DNA of 64,000 bases from Saccharomycopsis fibuligera x Saccharomycopsis cf. fibuligera (taxonomy: Eukaryota; Ascomycota; Saccharomycetes; Ascoideales; Saccharomycopsidaceae). The notes beneath the pieces are model-generated. The model had not been told where the DNA came from. It worked only from the letters and a program-made list of their open reading frames with translations, and searched no databases. Position 1 is the first letter of the stretch; each line of letters begins with the position of its first letter. The stretch covers positions 1,798,001-1,862,000 of the forward strand of contig CP012811.1 in assembly GCA_001936135.1 (NCBI GenBank), read 5' to 3'. Positions 55,931-64,000 of the stretch are shown one piece after another. The translations under genes and the position numbers were made by a program.

Positions 55931-58900
55931 TGCAGAGACCAATCAGCTAATATCTACAGACATGTCGTCGTTCTTTGATTTGATGTTGTTCTTTACGGCC
56001 ATGTTCAAGTTCTTGTCTAAGATTCAAGAGTTGAAGATAGCCAGTATTTTAGATTCACCCACAACAGTAGTTATTCGGTCAATTATTGAGCATACATTAC
56101 AGAAGAAAAAAATTGAAGCATGCTGGACTTCCTCAAACCACACCTCACCTATTTTGGATCACTTCATATGATCAAAAGAGCCTTGCTTGCTGCTTGGACC
56201 AGTTCCGCATACAACAACAACAACAACAACATCGCTGGTAGCTACCAGCAGCCCTTGGTTAGAAACCAGGTGCATGTGCAAGTAAAGGAAAGAATAGTAT
56301 AACTGTCAAACTACAGTGATAGCCAATATTAGAAAGATTTTCGTATCTTGAATATAGTTGAATTACCTCCACGGCGTCTAATGAAGACGACATGTCATAA
56401 ATCACTATGATTATTGCTGTTATGACGCTGCTATTCAAAAATTAACGCTGTCTGGGGTTCCATAATTGCTGCTTGGTAGTTATTGATGGAAATTGTATTC
56501 ACAAGTTCCTGTGTCTGGTGATTTTGGTATGCACCCCAGACTATACCCCAAATCTTCAAATTGCAAATTGCAACTGCTTTCGACTCTGATGTTCAACTAA
56601 TCAAAACCCCAGCAGTTACAATCAAGAAACCGCTAATTATCAGATATGTGCTAGTTTGTCTATATCTCAGCATAAACTCAAGGGTGGTGTAGAATGAAGC
56701 AGCAGCGTTTCTGATGAGCAGTTGCTGCGGATAGGTACTTTGTATTCTCATATACCAAAGCGTGCAACATTGACAGATTAACCCAGAGCTTCGCAAACCC
56801 ACTTTTTGCATGTGCTGGTGGCTTGTTTGCTTCAAAGTAGGAAACGCTTCTTGATATTCATAAAGCCAACCAGCAATTGCCCTTGAGGTCGGTCCAGTAG
56901 CCGGAAAATTGAAAAAAGTAGCTCAAAATTATTTATTGGCTTAGAACACCAAATACGGCTGTTTAAGCAGAAAAGCTATTGAGTCACTTCCTCACACTAT
57001 TCGACCCGACTTTGGTTACACCCCCACCCCCTCCAGATAATGCACATGTTATCAAAGTCTTTGAAGGCTTCCCGCTGCCTGCCGCCGCTAAGATGCAATT
57101 TGAGGGGTGAAACGGGGTGTCCATCGGAACAAAATTTCGGGATTACAGAAAAACCGTTATCAAAAACCACACCACCTGAGTCCTGCCTAATTTGGTCTAC
57201 ATTTGCGAGTGGTTCTAGCAGCTCTGTGGTATGTTTTCCGTAGGCAAATAGCGCTTATTGCATTCACCATATCGCTTTCATATTGTGCAGCCTAGAGCCA
57301 TAGTAGTAACCAATCAACCAAAAGTCGATAATGTTACTACGAGTTGAGAGAGAGACGAAAAAGGGACTTTTATGAATGCCAGGAATCCGACAATTCTGTA
57401 TTTGATGAAAACTCAGAAGAAACATTTGAAGATCTTTGCAGCGACCGTTGTTTTTTTCTTTCTTTGATGCATGCGTGCAGGTAAACAAACCCTGTCAACC
57501 AGGCCACAACAGACCAATGAGAGTGTAGCTAAAGTAAGCAAGATGACAACTGCTTATTAATTTTTTTTTTTTTGATTTTTGATTTTTTTTTTTTTTTTTT
57601 TTTTTTGATAATTCATATTGATAACTCTTGTTGCATGCTGCAGTTTAGTTTCACCCTTTTAAGAATTATCAAGTATTCTGTTAGCCAGAATCAACCAGCC
57701 TACATGCTAGGTGAGTATCGTGCTGCCTACTATTTATATAGTTAGATGGCTGTAGTGAGTGTACGAACACTAGTAAACACAGCCACAATCGTATTCATAG
57801 GCTATACTATTGCCAAATTGCAAGTGTCTTATAAAGCTGCTGGTGTATTGTTTTGATCAACAAGGTATACGACTGAGGAGAAGCGTGGTCTCCTTAGCGA
57901 AACGCTTAAGTGCGAAAAGATTTCTATTAATGGTTAATTTCCGAGAACAAGAGGATAAAATTAGCATCAATTCCTGGAGTAAGCATTGCGCAGCATGTTA
58001 CAGCATAGCACCGAAATACGCGTGGCAATGGGCTCCGCAAGATAAGAAGGCCCCAAACACCGCAAGAGATAAATTTATAACTTCAAGTCAAAACCTCTTT
58101 GACAAATGGGGGAAAAAAAACCAACTGAAATTTGGGAAACCAAAAAGGTTAGAATTAAACAAATGTAGCCAAAAGCTTACCGAAAGCAAAAATCAACGAG
58201 AGTTGGCCGCTTCGCAATTGCGGATTTTGTACGTTGCCTTCAAGGTTGCGTGCATCCACTCGAAAACGGCGCGTGCATGCTTTTTGTTTTCTGCCTCTTT
58301 GCTGCTTCTTGATTTTCGATTTTCGGCTAATGAAAAAGCCATACCCAAGTAACTTAAATACCTGCAATATCCGAATTTTTTTTTTTTTTTGTTTGTTTTT
58401 TGGTAAGTAATTCAGCGATTAAAAAAGTCTTTCTGTTCTTGTTTCCATAGTCTTTTTTTTTTTTTTTTTCTCTTACACATCCTATATATCTGGTTTTGTG
58501 TTGGACTCCTGCCAAGATAATACCAGTCCAGTCTAATTAACTAGAAGCCACCGCCGCTACACAGTTCCCCAGTTTACTGTTTTATAGTATATTGACCACC
58601 GCGGCTATATCCATTCTGGAACTCTAGACCATTACAAAGCAAGCTATTGTATATACACAATCGGTGCTCAACGACAGCGCCCATTCAAACAACACAGAAG
58701 CGAAGAAAGCTTATCGAAAACAACGTTGCTCGCCAACGGCTCTCGATCTCATTTTTTTGCCTTGCCGCTTATATTCAGTGTCAGTTACAAAACCGCACCG
58801 CAAGAGAGCAAGAGTTTGTGTTTTTGCCTTGGACGCGCGCAATTGCTGAAGTGCATTTTTCTGCGGTCTACTGTTACTCCACTTTGCATATGGCAATACG

Positions 58901-59186
58901 TCATTATCGGCAGCAAAACCACTTTGTCTATAAATATAATTTGCTCGACATCGCCACTACCAGCCAAGTTTATAAAAAAGCTTCTGTTTAATCACATTTC
59001 TTTAAAACGCATTTGACCTCTGTTGCTTGTATTTTGCTGTTATAACCATCCTTATTTGTTGGAAACTATCTTACGGAATACAACCGCCCATATAATTCTC
59101 ACAAGTAGCTGCATACAGTACAATCTCAAATTATCCTAACCAGTTTTCCCTCACAAATTAACATCACCAATCAAAACAAATAAAAG

Positions 59187-61100
59187 ATGTCTGGCGATTT
59201 CATAAAAACATTACAACGTACACCACCACCACCACCACCACAATACACTGAATACGACGAGTTCATCTGTGATTCGCTTCCAAATTATAAGCCATCCAGC
59301 AACATATACACAATAGCATACAAAAAGACAGAACTAGTATCGCCATTCCATGTTGCCAAAACGAGATGCTGGAAACCAGTTATTGTTAACTTGAATTCCA
59401 CTCAGATAAATTTTTACTCCTTCCAATGCTCTAGAATCGAAAGTTTTATTGATTTTTTCTTCAAAAAAGCCGATTTGAATGTTGAAGAGCAGTATGCAAA
59501 AGAGCAACAACACTTGGTTGACGTTGATGATGAGTTGGATGCATGGGGTGGCAGCGCATCCTCGGGATCCGGATCTGCTGGGGTAAAAAATCTTTTGAAA
59601 ACAACCAGCAACCTTCTCAACAGTAAATTCGATGACCGTGTAGTACGAAGCAAAACAAAATCATTGTTGGAAATTTTCAATATCATTGCTAACATTTTCA
59701 AAATAACAGAACATGAATCCAATATCTTGACAAAGTTAGTTTTCGGTGACTCTAAAGATGTTTTTGAAGAGGAAATCAGCTCCATTGTTGGTAATTTAGA
59801 ATCATCATACACTTTACAAAGCGCCACTGTAGGCAAAGCTTCGGATTACAAGAAGAAAAACTTTGTGCTTAGATTTAGAATTGAATTGGACCAACTTTTG
59901 GTAAAGTTTGTGAATTTGCAAAAATTGGTTGATTGGTACAGTTTAGTATCGAATGCAGTTCAAATATCTTTGCCAATCGAACAGCGCTATATCGAGCGCA
60001 GCAAGACTATACCGAGAAGAATAGCCAGAAGAAGAATGGCTAGTGAGTTTTTCAATGTGTTGGATCAAACAAGTTATCGTCCTAGAAGAGGAAGTGATAC
60101 CTCCTTGGATTCTCATTATAATTTCCTTTTTTCCGACCTTCGTTCTGGGGAAGCAGAGAATGAAAACGAAAACATTGACTTGAACAAAAATAACTATTAC
60201 CCAATTAACATTATTGAATCTATGGATTTTTACTCCAAGAACTTGAAGAATTTCAATTTCTTTAGACCTAATTTCAGACGTTTCCGCCAAGCTTCACAGG
60301 ATTCTTCTTTCTCTACGGGTAATTTGGAGCAGCGAAGATTTTCCAACATGAGTGAAGAGACTAATGGATCCAGTGAGAGCCGCTTATCGTTGGGAAGCTC
60401 TGCATGCACGGAGCAATCCTCAATTGAAACAAGCAACTCTAATAGCGACACCGCTTTTGCTGATACTGGTGTCGACTATGACCATATTAATGAGTGTGAG
60501 TTGTTTGATATAATGTATGGTTATAAATGTATAAAATCCTTGAAAACCTCCGATAAATGGGCAGATTGTTTTGTTGTGTTGTCAAGTCGTGACACCGAGG
60601 GAAAAGATGATGATAATGATGTCGAAGAATATGAAAAAGTAAAAGCAGAGCATATGTATAGTAAAAAGAAGAACTTTTTTAACAAGTTAAGAAGATCAAG
60701 CAGAAGCGGTGAGCATGAAAGTCCAAGTCTTTCTAAATATGGAATTCAGCTTTTCTACTCTGCATTCACAAAACAAAGCGCAACTGAAGTGCTATCGGAA
60801 AATGATTTGGAAACTTATGAAGAATTTGAAGCACTCGAAGAACTCAATGCAGAATTCTTCAAAAAAGTATTGAACTCAGCAGAAGCGGTGAAGCCAGAAG
60901 TTCAAACCTCTACAAAGAAACTTATTTTTGTTGACAGCTATTCGATAATAAAGTTTTTGAAATATTTCAAAGCTCACAAGTTAGCATTCTTGAAAGACAC
61001 TAATGCTAATGAAAAAGATATTCTCAAGGGTAGTAACTCTGATGATTCATTTTGCAAAAAATTTATGCTTGTGGAAGATGGTTTGGTCGGCTGGTTCTAA
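59187..61100 (+). CDS. PH-domain protein, YHR131C/YNL144C-like
   Basis: A 637-residue protein. The N-terminus has a Pro run and a PPxY motif (P17-P18-Q19-Y20), the ligand class of WW domains such as those of the ubiquitin ligase Rsp5. SLPNYKPSSN and CWKPVIVNLNSTQINFYSF (61-79) begin a PH-like domain that continues, with an insertion, to LQKLVDWYSLVSNAVQISLPIEQR (about 243-268). A basic stretch, IPRRIARRR, follows. The middle is Ser-rich (360-430). A C-terminal part (about 450-637) has another beta-rich section (GYKCIKSLKTSDKWADCFVVL, then LFYSAF) that might be a second PH-like fold, ending in LVGWF. The arrangement resembles the poorly characterised yeast pair YHR131C/YNL144C. Membrane association is inferred. 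The start is the first ATG with a purine-rich leader. Confidence 0.78.
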   Translation: MSGDFIKTLQRTPPPPPPQYTEYDEFICDSLPNYKPSSNIYTIAYKKTELVSPFHVAKTRCWKPVIVNLNSTQINFYSFQCSRIESFIDFFFKKADLNVEEQYAKEQQHLVDVDDELDAWGGSASSGSGSAGVKNLLKTTSNLLNSKFDDRVVRSKTKSLLEIFNIIANIFKITEHESNILTKLVFGDSKDVFEEEISSIVGNLESSYTLQSATVGKASDYKKKNFVLRFRIELDQLLVKFVNLQKLVDWYSLVSNAVQISLPIEQRYIERSKTIPRRIARRRMASEFFNVLDQTSYRPRRGSDTSLDSHYNFLFSDLRSGEAENENENIDLNKNNYYPINIIESMDFYSKNLKNFNFFRPNFRRFRQASQDSSFSTGNLEQRRFSNMSEETNGSSESRLSLGSSACTEQSSIETSNSNSDTAFADTGVDYDHINECELFDIMYGYKCIKSLKTSDKWADCFVVLSSRDTEGKDDDNDVEEYEKVKAEHMYSKKKNFFNKLRRSSRSGEHESPSLSKYGIQLFYSAFTKQSATEVLSENDLETYEEFEALEELNAEFFKKVLNSAEAVKPEVQTSTKKLIFVDSYSIIKFLKYFKAHKLAFLKDTNANEKDILKGSNSDDSFCKKFMLVEDGLVGWF

Positions 61101-61683
61101 GTCCATCTCATTTTGCCCGCTTTTATAAATTTTTTCAACCTTGTCTTGATTTTAGCTTGCCGCTGTCAGGGGTTCTAAGCTATTTATTCTATTATTGTCA
61201 CTTACTTTCATTAATTTTGTATTATTACCAGTATATTGTTTGTTTTTTTGTTTTGCATTTGCTTCGCGATTTACGTTTACGTTTCAACAGATACCTTTTT
61301 AATACATATACTACAATTTCAAGGTTATAGTAAACTATTTAAAATTTTAAGCAATTAATGTGAAAAATGTAGAGTTTAATTCTGTGCGTACGTTGAATCT
61401 AATTGGCGTAGTTTATGCATGTTATGTAGCCCGTGCGCGAAATGAATTTCTGCAATTTGAGAAAAACAAGAAAATAATTGAGGCCTGAAAACAAAACAAA
61501 AACACTATGATACTTCAACATCTAATAAGGAAAATAAGTGCTTTGACAATAGTGTGGTGTCAACTCATTACCATTTCAATATACCTTTATTCTGTCTTTT
61601 GTTATTAATATCTTGTTTTGCTCGTTCGTTTTACAATCTTTTACGGAGCCGTAATAGGAACTCAACAATAAACAAGAACAAAA
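61101..61683. other. Intergenic, PH gene to MAD1
   Basis: 583 bp of AT-rich DNA holding the PH-gene 3' region and the MAD1 promoter. Nothing else was seen. Confidence 0.55.
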
Positions 61684-64000
61684 ATGGCAACCGCCGCACA
61701 GATATCATCATTACAATACAGGATCAAGACCCTAGAGAATGAAAACAAACTACTTGACATCTCGAAAACCAATGAAGTTGCCCAACTAAACAAAAAGTAT
61801 CTAAATTTACACAAACAATATCAGGAAGTCTCCACAACACAAACATTCCTTTACCACGAGAACACGAAACTTCAAGAAAAACTCAAACAACTAGAATCTC
61901 AACGTTCTGCAGAAAACAGCGCTAAAGAAATTCAAGTAAAGCAGCTAAATTTGATTATTGATCAACTCAAAGAAAACACGATTGGCAAAGATTATGAGAT
62001 TGATAGCTTAAAAAATACAAATCGTACGCTAGTGGCGAAAATCGGCGTGTTTGAAAATGACAAGAAGGAATTTAGACAAGAGGTGCAAGGTAGGCTTAAA
62101 GTTTTACTCGACGAGAATGGGCAATTGCTCAAGCAGGTAAACGAATTGAAAAAGATATTACAAAACCAGCAACAGAATAATGGCGGTAATGATAGTAGTG
62201 CTAATGGTAGTAGTGGATTGAGCTTGGAAGATGTAAGAGTGCTAAATCAAAACTTGACCGCACAAATAAATGAAAATAATCAACTCAAGTCGCAACTTTT
62301 GACAAAAACTTTAGAAAACAGTGAATTGAAGGCGGATGCAATGTTGATCAAATTGTTTGAAGAAGATAAAAAATCGTTACAGAAAAGAATTGACTATTTT
62401 GAGAGCACATTAAGTGAGCAAAGTTTACAGTTATCTGATTTGATTTCCGAAAATGAAGAATTGAAATTAGATAAGCAAAAGTTTGTGGCATTATTGGACA
62501 ATTTTGAAAGCAATAGTATCAAACCCGCAGATGGAAAGTACACGACAAAGCCAAATAGTAAATTGACGGCGTTTGTCGAACAATACAATAGTGCTTCTTT
62601 CAATCTCAAGCAACTACAATCCAAGGTAGAGTTTTTGAATAATGAATTACAAACATTCAAAACAATAAATGAGTCTCAAGCATTACGCATTAATGAGCTC
62701 AACGTTGAAAATAACAAATTGGAAAAGATTCATCAGTCAGCTAGACAACATAGTGCTGATTTAAATAATGAGAAGTTACTACTTTCTGGACAAGTACATC
62801 AATTAACGAAAAGGATACAATCATTAGAAGAATTTTCACGGAATCTTCAACAATTTCAAGAAACGCACCAGAACCAGTTAGCTCCAAAAGCTCAAGAGCA
62901 GCCAAAGCTTCCCGAACAACAGCAGAAACCACAACCAACGGTAACAAAAGAAGAACTTGAAGCAAAAACCAAGCAGATAGAGCAATTAGAAAGGGCACTA
63001 AGTGCTTACGAAACAGAAATACAAAACCAAAACAAAACAACAACAGTGTATGATCTGAATAAGCGAAAAAAATTGAATGACGGCCAATATTCTATGTCGT
63101 CTGCTATTGATTCCGATGATGCGTTGCTCAACAAGTACCATGACGAAATAGTCAAGCTTCGGAAACAGCTACTTGATGCTGAAGCATCAGTTAAGCTGTT
63201 AGCTAGCGAGATTAAAGCTATCCAATTACGCAATAAAGAATTACAAAGCTATATTGAAGAAGAAACTTTTTCGCCTAAAAAATTGGAGAGACGCAAACAG
63301 GAAAGAATTTTGCAATTGTTTCGCAATCCAACTTTGGATTATCAAAAGATCAAGACAGAAACTTTGAAAGCATTGAGCAAAGAAAATACAGATTTACTTA
63401 GGCTTATTGGTGAGTTGCAAGAAAAAGAAAAATCCAAAACTGAAAAAACAGCTGTGAAAAATTCAGTGCTTGCTGGAGAGCAGAATACTAAAATGATACC
63501 AAGATCAGTGTTGGACAGATACATGGTGGAGGTGAATGCCAGCGAGCAAGAACTAGAAAAATTGAACAAAAAGCTCGACAGATTAAAGAAAGCTTACAAT
63601 AAAAAGAGCGCCGAATACTTGTCTACAATTACTTTGCTTTTTGGCTACAACATTGAGTTTTTTGAAAACTCCAAGAAAATCAAAATCAAGTCAAAGTTTA
63701 CCAAGCGTAAAGCTTTACAAAGCAGTAGCAGTAGCAGTAGCAGTAACACTAATGGGCACAACTCTTCCGATATAGGTACCGGTGGTGCTGGCGACTACTT
63801 TGCTGGCGCTAATAATTCTTCCAACGCTAAAGGTGATGACGACAATGAAAACACCACAACAGAAGATCACAACTATTTGGTAATTGATCTTTACAATAAG
63901 TCATTGCAGATTTCCAATGAGGCTAGTGAAGCGTTTCATCAAAAATGCGAGAGTTTAATTAGTTATTGGGTACGTGCAAAGGGAGAAATTCCGTGCTTTT
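61684..64000 (+). CDS. MAD1: Mad1, spindle-assembly checkpoint coiled-coil protein (3' end off window)
   Basis: The reading frame opens at the ATG at 61684 and stays open to the window edge, giving 772 residues so far. Mad1 recruits Mad2 to unattached kinetochores to delay anaphase. Most of it is coiled coil (KTLENENKLL, LYHENTKLQEKLKQLE and similar heptads), broken by a Gln/Pro stretch near 400-420. At about residue 541 RILQLFRNP fits the Mad2-interaction motif (basic-hydrophobic-hydrophobic-x-hydrophobic-x3-P), like the human KVLHMSLNP site. At about residue 632 DRLKKAY carries the RLK motif that contacts Bub1. LLFGYNIEFFENSKKIKIKSKF begins the globular C-terminal RWD-like domain, interrupted by a Ser/Gly/Asn insertion (63721-63870). 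The gene is cut, not broken, at the window end. Confidence 0.93.
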   Translation, partial: MATAAQISSLQYRIKTLENENKLLDISKTNEVAQLNKKYLNLHKQYQEVSTTQTFLYHENTKLQEKLKQLESQRSAENSAKEIQVKQLNLIIDQLKENTIGKDYEIDSLKNTNRTLVAKIGVFENDKKEFRQEVQGRLKVLLDENGQLLKQVNELKKILQNQQQNNGGNDSSANGSSGLSLEDVRVLNQNLTAQINENNQLKSQLLTKTLENSELKADAMLIKLFEEDKKSLQKRIDYFESTLSEQSLQLSDLISENEELKLDKQKFVALLDNFESNSIKPADGKYTTKPNSKLTAFVEQYNSASFNLKQLQSKVEFLNNELQTFKTINESQALRINELNVENNKLEKIHQSARQHSADLNNEKLLLSGQVHQLTKRIQSLEEFSRNLQQFQETHQNQLAPKAQEQPKLPEQQQKPQPTVTKEELEAKTKQIEQLERALSAYETEIQNQNKTTTVYDLNKRKKLNDGQYSMSSAIDSDDALLNKYHDEIVKLRKQLLDAEASVKLLASEIKAIQLRNKELQSYIEEETFSPKKLERRKQERILQLFRNPTLDYQKIKTETLKALSKENTDLLRLIGELQEKEKSKTEKTAVKNSVLAGEQNTKMIPRSVLDRYMVEVNASEQELEKLNKKLDRLKKAYNKKSAEYLSTITLLFGYNIEFFENSKKIKIKSKFTKRKALQSSSSSSSSNTNGHNSSDIGTGGAGDYFAGANNSSNAKGDDDNENTTTEDHNYLVIDLYNKSLQISNEASEAFHQKCESLISYWVRAKGEIPCF

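Larger units (their letters stand above)
52101..59186. promoter_or_regulatory. 7.1-kb divergent intergenic region
   Basis: Lies between two divergent genes for membrane-associated PH proteins. The left end is repeat-rich: a 35-bp A run (52326-52360), GTCAA/GTCGA repeats (about 52400-52460), GT-rich repeats (about 52676-52710), an AT run (about 52782-52806), a 12-copy 8-bp array (53047-53142), a complex palindrome (53452-53499), CCGTCA repeats (about 54018-54048), an AAT run (about 54511-54538) and a 30-bp A run (55899-55928). T runs flank 57561-57606. The longest ORF (57810-58352) begins at TTG; its first ATG (57933) leaves only 139 codons with no recognisable motif. Confidence 0.55.

Noticed and set aside
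57810-58352. 180-codon plus-strand ORF in the 7-kb gap
   Set aside because: It opens at TTG; the first ATG (57933) leaves 139 codons. At this base composition and length such ORFs are expected now and then by chance, and no domain, signal or repeat pattern supports it.
1-64000. LTR retrotransposon, transposase or CRISPR array
   Set aside because: No long terminal repeats, integrase/reverse-transcriptase motifs or regularly spaced repeats with unique spacers. The 8-bp array has no spacers and the organism is a yeast.

Overview
This is nuclear DNA of a budding yeast (Saccharomycotina). The recognised proteins are yeast families: an Rsm22 mitoribosome factor, an Asg1-type Zn2Cys6 regulator, an Lcb3 sphingoid-base phosphatase, a Cln/Ccn1 G1 cyclin, a Pfk26-type kinase, an Rgc1/Slm BAR-PH protein, a YHR131C/YNL144C-type PH protein and Mad1. 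Two genes are interrupted by short introns with a near-consensus branch site. Several proteins carry long Asn, Gln or Ser runs. A CTG codon in the regulator lies where its family normally has Ser, and CTG is absent from the cyclin and nearly absent from RSM22. I therefore lean towards the CUG-Ser (Candida/Lodderomyces) clade. The species cannot be fixed from the sequence alone, and protein readings at CTG codons are provisional.

Layout: 0.2-13.1 kb is fairly compact, with a C-terminally anchored Mtc4-like protein (-), RSM22 (+), and two unrecognised low-complexity proteins (+ and -). 13.1-22.9 kb holds the zinc-cluster regulator (-) and LCB3 (+), divergent across 2.8 kb. 22.9-33.0 kb is a 10 kb stretch without a convincing gene, upstream of the G1 cyclin. 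After another 5 kb gap, 39.5-44.5 kb holds a degenerate DAHP-synthase-like gene (+) convergent with a PFK26-type gene (-). 44.5-49.3 kb is gene-free. 49.3-52.1 kb is a BAR-PH gene (-), separated by 7.1 kb of divergent intergenic DNA from a PH-domain gene (+). MAD1 (+) follows and runs off the right edge.

Only about 43 percent of the window is coding, which is low for a budding yeast. The non-coding DNA is full of long A/T homopolymers, microsatellites, small perfect duplications and palindromes. The genes do not form one pathway. Loose themes are cell-cycle control (G1 cyclin, Mad1), the plasma membrane and sphingolipids (BAR-PH, PH, Lcb3) and metabolic control (Pfk26, Asg1-like regulator).

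The observations most worth checking are: the DAHP-synthase fold that has lost nearly all its catalytic residues; an Rsm22 that appears to have lost most of the Fe-S cysteines known in this family; a perfect 12-copy 8-bp array that repeats TGACTAA, a Yap-type bZIP site; the Ser-aligned CTG; and the 10 kb ORF-free region before the cyclin.
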